Shown here piece after piece: positions 45,308 to 54,167 of a stretch of 64,000 bases of DNA. The notes below the pieces were generated by a model. The model was given only the letters and a program-made list of their open reading frames with translations. It searched no databases and was not told the DNA's origin. The stretch spans positions 1 to 64,000 of the forward strand of contig NZ_ABIC01000003.1 of NCBI RefSeq assembly GCF_000172075.1, read 5' to 3'. Origin of the DNA: Shewanella benthica KT99 (GTDB lineage: Bacteria; Pseudomonadota; Gammaproteobacteria; Enterobacterales; Shewanellaceae). The translations under genes and the position numbers were made by a program. Numbering within the stretch: position 1 is the stretch's first letter; each line of letters opens with the position of its first letter.

Positions 45308-46280
45308 CCGTCGCCTCTATGATCGCCTCAACCTCGGCACTAAACACCTTGCCGGGATATACGGCGGAGGCAAATTCTGCACTCTGACCGACTCTGATGT
45401 TGCGTATGGCCTGATGGTTGACTCGCATCAACACATATTTTTCATCCGTGTACATCTGAATCCTGGGCATCACACCGATAAACTGCCCCTCACGCATGAT
45501 GAAGTTAGTCACATAACCGTTGGCAGGGGCATAAATCTTAGTATTATCCAGATTCCACTGTGCCTGAGCGACCTTCTCCAGCTCACTATCCAGATCCGAA
45601 CCACGACTCTGAATGGCCAGCATGGCCTTATCTATCTCGAGTCTGGCCGTATTCTCAGCAAGATTCGCCTTATCAATTTGGCCAATAGAGGTATCGACCT
45701 TGGCCTGAGCGATATCCACCTTGTTGTGCTGTTCATCGAGTTGACTGCCTGTGATTGTGTCCGGCACCACCCGATTCGGCTCGACATAGCGGGCCAAGGT
45801 TTTCTGCTTCCACAGCAGATCTTGTTTGCCTGCAAGCAACTTACTTTCACTGATAGCAATATCAGCAACGGCCGTCTTATGCTTCTTGCTTGCAAGTTCC
45901 ACATCCTGTTTCGAGGCGGCGAGGGCGAGACTGGCAGACTCTTTCTCTGCCAGGGCCTGATTCAGGGTAATTCTATAGGGTTCTGCGTTCAACTCATAGA
46001 TCAGCTGGCCCGCCTCCACTCGCTGATTCGGTGCCACATGGATATGACTAACGAGCCCCTTGATCTGACTCGATGCTGGCCTTAATTGGATGCGCGGCGA
46101 TTGGACAAACGAGCCACCGGACATATCCATAGGGGTATAATTGAGCAAGCCAACCCAGACGAAGAGCAACCAGCCTGCTCCGCCGATGTAAGCGAAGGCT
46201 TGAGTAAATTTATTCCATGGCATGCCCACTAGGCGTAGCATATAGATTAACACGGCCCATAGGGCTAGCCCCTCAAGCAT
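45300..46280 (-). pseudogene. YibH-like HlyD-family membrane-fusion protein, C-terminus lost to IS
   Basis: Adaptor of the HlyD/EmrA type with one N-terminal membrane region (two hydrophobic stretches LEGLALWAVLIYMLRLVG and AYIGGAGWLLFVWVGLL), a lipoyl half-motif (GLVSHIHVAPNQRVEAGQL), a long coiled-coil hairpin and the start of the barrel domain (YAPANGYVTNFIMREGQFIG). The frame runs to EVEAIIEATGESQ and then enters IS sequence. From memory of the family about 90-100 residues are missing. The ATG at 46280 (MLEGLALW) has GAGGAG upstream. Overlaps the DUF3302-type gene, as in yibI-yibH of E. coli. Confidence 0.8.
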
Positions 46281-46608
46281 GATCATTCTCCTCTAACATT
46301 GTCGGCTCGTTAGGTTTTTCTTCTCGCCACACATCCCGGATATGACGGAGCGCCTTCTCACCGTCAACAAAAGCGACGATCACGGCCACCACCCACACCC
46401 CATGGAGAAAGAAACCTATCCAGGTGAGTGCGGTGATCAGCGCCACCTGATGATGTTGCTCTTTATGGGCCTTATTAATCGGCAGATCATGGATCTTCCA
46501 GAAGCCGACAGCCAAAGCCGTGGCAGTTGCGACCATCACCACTGTCGCCACTACATGTAGGCCAATATCGAACCCAGTGTCCACAAACGGCATACTAATT
46601 AAACTCAT
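46273..46608 (-). CDS. DUF3302 (YibI-like) small membrane protein
   Basis: 111 residues from ATG 46608 (MSLISMPFVDTGFDIG); a TTG at 46659 would add 17 hydrophobic residues and cannot be excluded. Two membrane segments, HVVATVVMVATATALAVGFW and ITALTWIGFFLHGVWVVAVI, are joined by KIHDLPINKAHKEQHHQ, the family-type loop. It ends with the overlap to the HlyD gene, so the pair is co-translated. The role of YibI/YibH-type pairs is unknown, probably envelope transport. Intact, though its partner is truncated. Confidence 0.7.
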   Translation of the reverse strand: MSLISMPFVDTGFDIGLHVVATVVMVATATALAVGFWKIHDLPINKAHKEQHHQVALITALTWIGFFLHGVWVVAVIVAFVDGEKALRHIRDVWREEKPNEPTMLEENDHA

Positions 46609-46746
46609 AAATAAAGTGATCCCATGCAAGAAAGTTAGATTAACCAGAAAATGATTCAAACGAGGTAAGTAATTGTTCTGCTCATCGAGCCAGAACTTAC
46701 ATTGAAATGCTAAATCTTGTATCCAGTTTGCCTCTTATGAAATACA

Positions 46747-47304
46747 TTGAAGCACTTCCTAGGTAATAACTACCGACCACTGCAGATCCACGTCAGTGGC
46801 CCGGCTGTTGCTAGGCTGAAAGCTGAAACTCTGTTTAATTGTCCCGTTATCTGGAACGCCCCTCAGACAGAGATATGGATAAGTACTGACGCCTTGGTAC
46901 AACAAGCAAACTTGCTGGCAGCGGAAAATAGTACGGTTTCTATGCCCCGCTCACTCTTCGAGCAATATCTGGATATGCCCCAACCCCATGATATTCCAAA
47001 GGTGTTATTTGAGATGGTCAACTACGCCAGATACTATGGCCCACCCACGGTAGACAGTGTCGCAGCCCTGTTTAATATTTCCAGACAACAACTACAACGC
47101 AGACTGCAGCTCCATGGTTTTAATTTTACTAGCATCTTTGGCTATATTCTCAGTAATCAAGCGATCAAATATATGCTAGATGATAGGTCTATCGAGGAAA
47201 TAACTCTGTTACTTGGCTATGCCAATAAACAGAGCTTTAGCAAGGCATTCAAACGCTTCAGAAACTGTACACCGCAACAGTATTTAGCAAGGATAAAACC
47301 CTGA
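46747..47304 (+). pseudogene. AraC-family regulator, N-terminally truncated
   Basis: Only the second half of an AraC regulator of the about 340-residue type remains. A linker LGNNYRPLQIHVSGP and SFEQ-type sequence is followed by the two helix-turn-helix segments (DSVAALFNISRQQLQRRLQL and SIEEITLLLGYANKQSFSKA, FKRFRNCTPQQYL). There is no ATG; the frame can only open at TTG 46747. The missing N-terminal part is not found upstream, where the divergent DUF3302 gene lies 87-138 bases away. A stand-alone DNA-binding domain might be made but would lack ligand control. Confidence 0.75.
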
Positions 47305-47403
47305 CATCGCGACGATTGAACTGGATTTTATGGACAGCATCTCGCTCAGCTTAGGTTATCTTCAATGCAGGGAGCTTCTTTTTGTTATTTTGATATACAG
47401 TAA

Positions 47404-47432
47404 AAACAAACAGAGCCCATATCGGGCTCTGT
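47404..47432 (-). terminator. terminator of the aromatic amino acid permease
   Basis: ACAGAGCCC / GGGCTCTGT with a 5-base loop (47410-47432). On the minus strand a T-rich run follows. Located 24 bases after the permease stop. Confidence 0.85.
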
Positions 47433-47455
47433 TATTGCATGATTCTCAACTCAAT

Positions 47456-48712
47456 TTAGCCGAACACGGGTAACAGTTCTGCCATAGCCAGCAGATGACA
47501 GGTTCCTGTGATGATGCCAAATAAGATCACTATGACGACCACCGGCGTGCCCCCGGGCACTCTGAAGCCTTCATATTGCGGATACATCTTTCTCACTCTA
47601 TGGGCCATCATGGCGGGTACAATGGCCGCCCATATGGTTGCCGCAAGCGCAGCGAAGCCGATAGCAACCAGAAATCCATCGGGGAAGAGTAAACCCAATA
47701 CAGTCGGCGGTATAAAAGTAACCGTAGCCGTCTTCAAACGCCCCGAACGAGACTCGTCAAAACCAAATAGATCCGCAAGATAATCAAACAGACCCAGAGT
47801 CACCCCGAGGAAGGAAGAGGCAACGGCTAAGTTGGCAAACAGGGTCAACATACTGGTTAGCCAATCGCTGGCAATCACCCCAGATAAGGCTCCGACTAAG
47901 ACCCCCATATTACCGCCCTGAGCTATAATATCGACAAAGTCACTCCTTGGGATATTGCCCATGGTCGCGACTAACCAGCAGACATAGATGACAAACGCTA
48001 TCAGGGTGCCTAAGACGATAGCCTTGATAATCGTGGCGGGATCTTTGCCATAATATTTAACCAGGCTAGGCACATTACCGTGATAACCGAAGCTCACCAG
48101 GCCGAAAGGTAGCGCGGCCAATAGATATGGCAGATATGTCTCTTCACCATCGGGCTTAAACAGCTTCACGGTATCAATATCTATCAGCAAGTTACCTACG
48201 GCAAGGAAGAAAGTGATGATCATGCCACCCAGCATAATAGTAGTGATCCTATCTACCGCTTTGGTGCTGATAAACACCACGAATGCCAGACCTAAGGCGA
48301 AGACCAGACCCGCCACGCTCTGGGGCAGCTCGATCCCGGCCGCCTCGAGACTATGATTAACGATAGATCCGCCACCACTGATATAAGCGTAGGCTAAGAT
48401 GTAGAGCACGAAGGCGATAGAGAGACCATTCACTATTCGCCAAAAATTACCTAAGGTCTCACGAGTCAAGGTATCGAAACTGGCTCCGGGCTCGAAATGT
48501 AAGTTAGTCTCCAGCAGTAACAAACCAGAAACCAACATACACAACCAGACGCCGATCAGCATGGCGATCGAATAGCTAAACCACATTCCTGCACCGACAA
48601 CTGGCAGAGAAAACATGCCAGCCCCAACAGCCGTTCCAGCGATAATCATGGCTCCACCCAGCAGGGAACGACGCTCAGTCCCACTCTTAGCCGCATTCAT
48701 ATGATTAGCCAT
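47456..48712 (-). CDS. aromatic amino acid permease (Mtr/TyrP family)
   Basis: Inner-membrane proton symporter of the HAAAP family for tryptophan or tyrosine. 418 residues with 11 hydrophobic segments. The N-terminal signature is SLLGGAMIIAGTAVGAGMFS, followed by LPFGLVSFGYHGNVPSLVKY, both typical. It starts one base inside the plsB stop (TAATG), so it is probably translated from the plsB transcript, an unusual pairing of membrane lipid and amino acid transport genes. Whether Trp or Tyr is the substrate cannot be told. Confidence 0.88.
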   Translation of the reverse strand: MANHMNAAKSGTERRSLLGGAMIIAGTAVGAGMFSLPVVGAGMWFSYSIAMLIGVWLCMLVSGLLLLETNLHFEPGASFDTLTRETLGNFWRIVNGLSIAFVLYILAYAYISGGGSIVNHSLEAAGIELPQSVAGLVFALGLAFVVFISTKAVDRITTIMLGGMIITFFLAVGNLLIDIDTVKLFKPDGEETYLPYLLAALPFGLVSFGYHGNVPSLVKYYGKDPATIIKAIVLGTLIAFVIYVCWLVATMGNIPRSDFVDIIAQGGNMGVLVGALSGVIASDWLTSMLTLFANLAVASSFLGVTLGLFDYLADLFGFDESRSGRLKTATVTFIPPTVLGLLFPDGFLVAIGFAALAATIWAAIVPAMMAHRVRKMYPQYEGFRVPGGTPVVVIVILFGIITGTCHLLAMAELLPVFG

Positions 48713-51135
48713 TACGCTTTGTGCTCCGCAGCGACGCTATCTTCTATGGTTTGTCTGACAGATGAACGCAGCAGGCCATTGGCTCGCAGTCTAATCCGTT
48801 CGACGTCGCCTCTCTTGTCGCTATCTAATATATAACCTAGCTCTTTTAGCTTGACACTCAGGGTGCCGTAGAGCTTCTTATCATAAAATTCAGGCGCCGT
48901 GATACCATGGAGCGCACCCAGTCTCTGTGCCAATCTATGGCTCTCACGCTCAAGTTCTGAGCGCTCCATCTTAGGGCTGACTGCCAGCAGATTAAATATG
49001 ATGGCATAACGTTGCATAGTCTCACTCACGGTACCCGCAAGCAGTAACAGCTGGTTGATCTGACTATCTACAGGCGAGAAGCATGCGGACTCGGTGATTA
49101 AACCTTGTGCGATAAACAGATCCAAGACTTGGGTAACATGAGCTTCTATGTCCTCAATACCCATAAACAATTCCGCTTTAAGCAAGGGGTAGAAATCTTT
49201 TACCGTAGCGATAATCTCGTCTCTGGTGATATGCTCATGCTGAGTCAAACAGCTGGCAATCAGCGATGGAACAATCAAGAGGTGGATGATATTGTTACGG
49301 TAATAGGTCATAGCTACTGCAATGCTATCCTCTATGGAGATAATATCTCCTAGCGGATCGCTATCTAGCTGAAACTTCTTTAGCTCTAAACCTTGCTGTA
49401 CCAGTAACTTGCCATCACCTTCGGGTACCGAGGTAAATTCGGTATAGGGCAGATCTTTGAGCAATTTGAGATAGAGATCTAACTGCTTCTCAAGCTGTGA
49501 ACGCTCCAGGGCATGTTGCTCAGAAGCGAGCAAGACCAGGCTGGTCAGAGTCACAGAGCTCACCGCCGCCGCATCGTTAATACTTGTCATAACCCGATTC
49601 GCTAAGGTATTCACCACCGGAGTTAGCCATTTAGGCTTCTGCTCAGGATCTTTGGCTAGCTCCTGCTTCCAATCGGGAATCTGCTCGTCCAGATAAAGAT
49701 CTAAGGTGATGGGTTGACCAAAATTCACATAGCCTTGACCGAAGTTACCTAGCTTACGCAGCGCTCCCAAAAGCTGCCAAACAGACTCTTTCTTCTTCTT
49801 CTTGCCACTAAGCTCTTTATGATAGGTGGCGACCTCCATCACATGGTCATAACCTAAGTACACAGGTACTAAGGTTACCGGTCTTTCCATGCCTCGCAGC
49901 ACACTATTAAGGGTCATGGCGATCATGCCAGTCTTAGGTGTGAGCAGACGCCCGGTGCGTGAACGCCCACCTTCGGTGAAGTATTCTACCGAGTAACCTT
50001 TGGTGAACAGCTGATCCAAATATTCACGAAAAACCGCCGTATAGAGCTTGTTGCCTCTGAAACTACGGCGAATGAAGAAGGCTCCGCCACGGCGGAACAT
50101 AGGCCCGGCAGGCCAGAAATTGAGGTTGATACCCGCAGCGATGTGCGGTGGGACCATGCCTTCATAATAAAGAATATAAGACAGTAGTAAATAGTCCATA
50201 TGACTACGGTGACAAGGCACATAGATGATCTCATGACCATCATGATGTAGCTGCCTTACCTGCTCGGCGCCTTTAATATTGATACCCTTGTAGAGCTTAT
50301 TCCACAGCCAGGCCAAGAAACGCTCGGCGATGCGCACAAAGCTCTCGGAGTAATCCGCCGCGACTTCATCGAGAAACTCCATCGCCTTGGCTCTGGCCTC
50401 GACTTCGGAGATTTTCTTGCTCGACGCTTCCTCCAGAATCGCCTTCTTAAGGGACTCTGAATTTAACAGGTCTTGAAATAACACCTGACGTTTAGGCAAA
50501 ACGGGTCCAGTCATGACCTTACGTTGACGGCTGAAGTGAACTCGAGCAACACGAGCCAACTTGTGAGCAATTCGTTTGTCGGTGCCATGCTCATCAGCCA
50601 TATAACGAATTGAGACGGCATTAGAAAACTGCACGAAATTATGTCTGCCCAGGAAGAGGATCATCAGGCATTTTCGCAGCCAGGTCGGATTTTGACGCTC
50701 AAGCACTGCCGCCTTCATGGTATCGTCTTCTTTGCCTGGAGTACGCCCCCAGTAAAGGCTAACCGGCACAAGCTGTATATCCAGTTCAGGCTTCTGCCTA
50801 TGTACCTTGAGCAGATCCATAAAGCTATTTAAGAAAAACTCGTTGCTTTCTCTTTGACCAAATAGCGGCTTGGCACCTTCCAGACACACCACTCTCGGTG
50901 TGCGCTCACCATCGACAACCAGCTCATCATAAGGGCTTGGCAGTCCATACTTACTGGTGATTTCACTTAAGGAAGCTATGTCGCTAAGAGATTCAGTCTT
51001 CATCACATAAACCACAGGCTTATCAGGATCTAAGTTGAGATCGGCGAAGGGGTCACGGGGCACAACTATTGTTTGTACCAGCTTTTTCTGAATCCAACGT
51101 AAGGATTGATACCAAAGAGAGTCTTTTTTTGACAT
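48712..51135 (-). CDS. plsB: glycerol-3-phosphate 1-O-acyltransferase PlsB
   Basis: Inner-membrane enzyme that makes lysophosphatidic acid, the first step of phospholipid synthesis. 807 residues, the same as E. coli PlsB (807). Motif I is [18 protein letters not shown] with catalytic His and Asp, then [12 protein letters not shown] (motif II) and [18 protein letters not shown] (motif III). The N-terminal part starts [20 protein letters not shown]. Divergent from lexA, the same gene order as plsB-lexA in E. coli. Confidence 0.96.
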   Translation of the reverse strand: MSKKDSLWYQSLRWIQKKLVQTIVVPRDPFADLNLDPDKPVVYVMKTESLSDIASLSEITSKYGLPSPYDELVVDGERTPRVVCLEGAKPLFGQRESNEFFLNSFMDLLKVHRQKPELDIQLVPVSLYWGRTPGKEDDTMKAAVLERQNPTWLRKCLMILFLGRHNFVQFSNAVSIRYMADEHGTDKRIAHKLARVARVHFSRQRKVMTGPVLPKRQVLFQDLLNSESLKKAILEEASSKKISEVEARAKAMEFLDEVAADYSESFVRIAERFLAWLWNKLYKGINIKGAEQVRQLHHDGHEIIYVPCHRSHMDYLLLSYILYYEGMVPPHIAAGINLNFWPAGPMFRRGGAFFIRRSFRGNKLYTAVFREYLDQLFTKGYSVEYFTEGGRSRTGRLLTPKTGMIAMTLNSVLRGMERPVTLVPVYLGYDHVMEVATYHKELSGKKKKKESVWQLLGALRKLGNFGQGYVNFGQPITLDLYLDEQIPDWKQELAKDPEQKPKWLTPVVNTLANRVMTSINDAAAVSSVTLTSLVLLASEQHALERSQLEKQLDLYLKLLKDLPYTEFTSVPEGDGKLLVQQGLELKKFQLDSDPLGDIISIEDSIAVAMTYYRNNIIHLLIVPSLIASCLTQHEHITRDEIIATVKDFYPLLKAELFMGIEDIEAHVTQVLDLFIAQGLITESACFSPVDSQINQLLLLAGTVSETMQRYAIIFNLLAVSPKMERSELERESHRLAQRLGALHGITAPEFYDKKLYGTLSVKLKELGYILDSDKRGDVERIRLRANGLLRSSVRQTIEDSVAAEHKA

Positions 51136-51396
51136 TTTTCTTATACAGTGTGAGTCTTCTTAATAACGGCATAGAATACCAGATAAAACAGAGAACTCCC
51201 TAATCTAGTCGGCAAAATCCGCCCTAAGCCTGATTTATAGCGTTATCGCTAAAACAAATTCTGACTCGCTTAGTGTTTATGCTTGGAAGGGAGGAGGGGG
51301 GATAGTTAAAGGTGATGAAAGCTTAGTTTAAAACACTTGGCCTAGGGTTTTCTCTACACACTCAATAAACTTGGTTAATCCTTGCACTGACAGGAA

Positions 51397-51416
51397 TACT
51401 GTATATACTGACAGTA
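51397..51416. promoter_or_regulatory. SOS (LexA) box 1
   Basis: TACTGTATATACTGACAGTA contains CTGT-N8-ACAG and a near-consensus AT-rich centre; 25 bases before the lexA start. Seen directly. Confidence 0.93.
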
Positions 51417-51417
51417 A

Positions 51418-51433
51418 CTGTATAAAAAGACAG
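51418..51433. promoter_or_regulatory. SOS (LexA) box 2
   Basis: CTGTATAAAAAGACAG, a second CTGT-N8-ACAG only one base after box 1 and 8 bases before the lexA ATG. Two adjacent boxes are also the E. coli lexA arrangement and support tight autoregulation of lexA-sulA. Confidence 0.88.
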
Positions 51434-51441
51434 GATTCATC

Positions 51442-52059
51442 ATGAGACCTTTGACACCAAGACAAGCCGAGATCCTAGAACTCATTAAGCGTAATATTTC
51501 CGATACCGGAATGCCTCCGACTCGAGCCGAAATAGCTAAGCGACTAGGTTTCAAGAGCGCCAACGCTGCCGAAGAACATCTTAAGGCATTGGCCAAGAAA
51601 GGTCGAATCGAGATCATTCCTGGTACATCCCGCGGCATCCGACTCATCCAAGCAGCGGAGCCAGAAGATTTAGGCTTACCATTGATCGGCCAAGTTGCCG
51701 CCGGTGAACCCATCCTAGCCGAGGAACATATAGAACAACATTATAAGGTCGACCCAAGCATGTTTAGTCCCTGTGCCGATTTTCTACTTAGGGTGCATGG
51801 CGACAGCATGAAAGATATCGGCATTCTCGAGGGCGATCTGCTCGCAGTGCATAAGATTTCACAAGCTAAAAATGGCCAAATTGTCGTGGCTAGAGTGGAA
51901 GACGATGTCACAGTAAAACGCTTTGAGAAAAAGGGCAGCATGGTTTATCTCCACGCTGAAAATGAAAATTATGCACCGATAGTGGTCGATCTCACCAGTC
52001 AGAGCCTGAGCATTGAGGGACTGGCAGTCGGCGTGATCCGTAACGGCAACTGGCAATAA
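51442..52059 (+). CDS. lexA: SOS repressor LexA
   Basis: DNA-damage repressor with self-cleavage activity, 205 residues (E. coli 202). The N-terminal helix-turn-helix is [20 protein letters not shown]. The cleavage site Ala-Gly is in [12 protein letters not shown]. Catalytic Ser is in [11 protein letters not shown] and Lys in [12 protein letters not shown]. Two SOS boxes precede it and sulA follows 32 bases later, giving the lexA-sulA operon of Shewanella and Pseudomonas. Confidence 0.97.
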   Translation: MRPLTPRQAEILELIKRNISDTGMPPTRAEIAKRLGFKSANAAEEHLKALAKKGRIEIIPGTSRGIRLIQAAEPEDLGLPLIGQVAAGEPILAEEHIEQHYKVDPSMFSPCADFLLRVHGDSMKDIGILEGDLLAVHKISQAKNGQIVVARVEDDVTVKRFEKKGSMVYLHAENENYAPIVVDLTSQSLSIEGLAVGVIRNGNWQ

Positions 52060-52091
52060 ATGAAATCGCACATTGGCGAAGGAGCTTGGTA

Positions 52092-52604
52092 ATGAAAAAT
52101 CTAATCGGAAATAGCCCTAGACACCCAGGTTTATGGACCAACCCCCTTGACCAAGCGTCCATCGACCAAAAGTGTGGCAGTATCACCACAGTAAGTACCC
52201 ACACTCAGGGCCGGGTGGAACTGAAAAATGTGAGCAATCGGCTCGCCACATTGAGCCATCAGGGACAATGGATCGTATTGATCAGTCCTCCCAACATAGG
52301 TTACAAGCAGATGTTAGCCGAAGCTGGTGTTAGAATGGACCGTGTCCTCTTGGTTCATGCTAAAGACGAAATCGAAACCTTATGGGCCATGGAAAAAGCA
52401 CTCATAAGTGGTACATCCAGTGCCGTCATCTGCTGGACTCAGGTCTTAGATTCCCGTGACAACCGCCGACTCAGACTCGTAGAAAAGAGCGCTCGCGCCC
52501 TTGGCATTGTCATCGAAGATGCAAATAGTCACTTACACGCTAAAGCCCATAGCCAAACAGATGCTCACTTCAGTCAAGCCTGTTTATTTGACTCTCTGCA
52601 CTAA
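52092..52604 (+). CDS. sulA: SOS cell division inhibitor SulA
   Basis: Inhibitor of FtsZ polymerisation made during SOS. 170 residues from ATG 52092, with AAGGAG upstream; an earlier TTG at 52086 is unlikely. The core WIVLISPPNIGYKQMLAEAG and DRVLLVHAKDEIETLWAMEK, with TSSAVICWTQVLDSRDNRRL, is the SulA/ImuA fold region and matches well. Co-transcribed with lexA under two SOS boxes. A leading segment of about 45 residues is poorly conserved, as usual. Confidence 0.9.
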   Translation: MKNLIGNSPRHPGLWTNPLDQASIDQKCGSITTVSTHTQGRVELKNVSNRLATLSHQGQWIVLISPPNIGYKQMLAEAGVRMDRVLLVHAKDEIETLWAMEKALISGTSSAVICWTQVLDSRDNRRLRLVEKSARALGIVIEDANSHLHAKAHSQTDAHFSQACLFDSLH

Positions 52605-53036
52605 TTTCCAGTCAATGTAGCCAATAGAAAAATGATTATTTAACTCCCGCAAGGGACTTTTTTAGCTGATTTTTATTCGAATTATTTAAAAAATTCATTA
52701 AAAGTGATCTTGATCAATATTTCAACACCAAGTAAGTTAGGCATATAACAACGATAATTTGTTATATCCAAACGATTTAGTAGTCGGCGTAGTAAAGCCC
52801 TGCCATATGTGGAAGGCCAGATATTTACCTCGCTGAAGTCGGTACTGATATATTCAGCCGTAGGTGCGAGTGTGGTTAACTCTGGTAGATAAGTGACTGC
52901 CAAACTAAAATAACAAGTGAACCGCCACTGCACTTTGAAGTCATCGTTGCTTTTTTGGGAACTGAAGAGTTTGCATAGAGCAGAGACTTACTGTGTGACT
53001 CTTCTTTGTCTTAATTTTTGACAGAGGAGAAGTCTA
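52605..53036. other. intergenic region upstream of coxB
   Basis: 432 bases. A minus-strand frame at 52682-52933 has no protein-like signature and is considered a shadow. AGTGATCTTGATCAAT (52703-52718) resembles an FNR/CRP-family half-dyad (TGATC-TT-GATCA) and could link the oxidase operon to redox or carbon control. A ribosome site AGGAGAAG lies just before the coxB GTG. Confidence 0.4.
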
Positions 53037-54158
53037 GTGAAGCGAGTGTGGTATATTTTTCTGGCGTTACTGTTTACGCCTTACGTTTTGGCAGCAGAAA
53101 TGCCCCTTAATATGACCAAGGGGGTCACGGATATCAGTGGCCAGGTATATAACCTGCACATGACCATCCTGTATATCTGTTGTGCCATCGGTGTTGTGGT
53201 TTTCGGAGTGATGATCTATTCCATGATCAATCACCGAAAGTCTAAGGGTGCCATAGCAGCCAATTTCCACGAAAGTACTAAGGTCGAGATAGCCTGGACC
53301 ATTGCACCTTTCATCATACTCATTATTATGGCAATTCCGGCGACTAAGACTTTAATCGCCATGGAAGATCCTAGTGATGCCGACATCACCATCAAGATCA
53401 CAGGGTCTCAATGGAAATGGCATTACAGCTATTTCGACCAAGATATAGAATTTTATAGTTTACTCTCAACCCCGAGAGCACAAATAGAGGGAACTGAGGA
53501 GAAGGGAGAGAACTATCTCCTCGAGGTCGATAAGCCCTTAGTACTTCCCATCAATAAAAAAGTTCGCTTCCTGATGACATCTGAAGATGTGATCCACTCC
53601 TGGTGGGTTCCGGCATTTGCCGTCAAGAAAGACGCTAACCCAGGTTTCATCAATGAAGCATGGACTCGTATCGATATCCCGGGTACCTATCGCGGCCAAT
53701 GTGCCGAGCTCTGTGGTAAAGATCACGGTTTTATGCCAATCGTGGTCGAGGCCCTAAGCCAAGCCGATTTCGACATCTGGGTTGCCGAACAAAAAAATCA
53801 AGCTAGCACCGCCGCAGCAGAGGCAGAGGCCTCCTTGAGTAAATCACTCTCCATGGATGAGCTTATGGCCCAAGGTGAACAGGTATACATGTCTCGATGT
53901 GCCGCATGTCATCAACCTAACGGCATGGGTTTACCCGGCGTATTCCCTCCAATGAAAGGCAGCCCAATCACCACAGGACCATTAATGGATCACCTTGAGA
54001 TCGTTATCAATGGGAAGGCGGGCACTGCGATGCAGGCTTTTGGAAAGCAATTAACCGCACAAGAAATTGCCACAGTAATTACTTATGAACGTAACGCGTG
54101 GGACAACAACACAGGCGATATGATTCAGGCTGCTGATGTCAGTCAGCATGGCCAATAG
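53037..54158 (+). CDS. coxB: cytochrome c oxidase subunit II with fused cytochrome c domain
   Basis: Electron entry subunit of the aa3/caa3 oxidase, 373 residues, GTG start with AGGAGAAG upstream. Signal peptide (LALLFTPYVLAA), two membrane helices (IGVVVFGVMIYSMI, AWTIAPFIILIIMAIPATKT) and the cupredoxin domain with aromatic entry site SQWKWHYSYFDQD. The CuA site has HSWWVPAFAVKKDA, then CAELCGKDHGFM with both Cys and the His. A C-terminal cytochrome c domain (about 285-360) carries the heme motif CAACH and a distal Met region (FPPMKGSP). First gene of the cox operon. Confidence 0.95.
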   Translation: MKRVWYIFLALLFTPYVLAAEMPLNMTKGVTDISGQVYNLHMTILYICCAIGVVVFGVMIYSMINHRKSKGAIAANFHESTKVEIAWTIAPFIILIIMAIPATKTLIAMEDPSDADITIKITGSQWKWHYSYFDQDIEFYSLLSTPRAQIEGTEEKGENYLLEVDKPLVLPINKKVRFLMTSEDVIHSWWVPAFAVKKDANPGFINEAWTRIDIPGTYRGQCAELCGKDHGFMPIVVEALSQADFDIWVAEQKNQASTAAAEAEASLSKSLSMDELMAQGEQVYMSRCAACHQPNGMGLPGVFPPMKGSPITTGPLMDHLEIVINGKAGTAMQAFGKQLTAQEIATVITYERNAWDNNTGDMIQAADVSQHGQ

Positions 54159-54167
54159 GGAGTAAAT

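Noticed and set aside
45237..46085. Plus-strand frame of 282 codons
   Set aside because: Antisense to hlyD and the IS; no domain seen and interrupted logic relative to the recognised minus-strand proteins.
52682..52933. Minus-strand frame of 83 codons upstream of coxB
   Set aside because: No ribosome site, no recognisable domain, and it lies in the oxidase promoter region.
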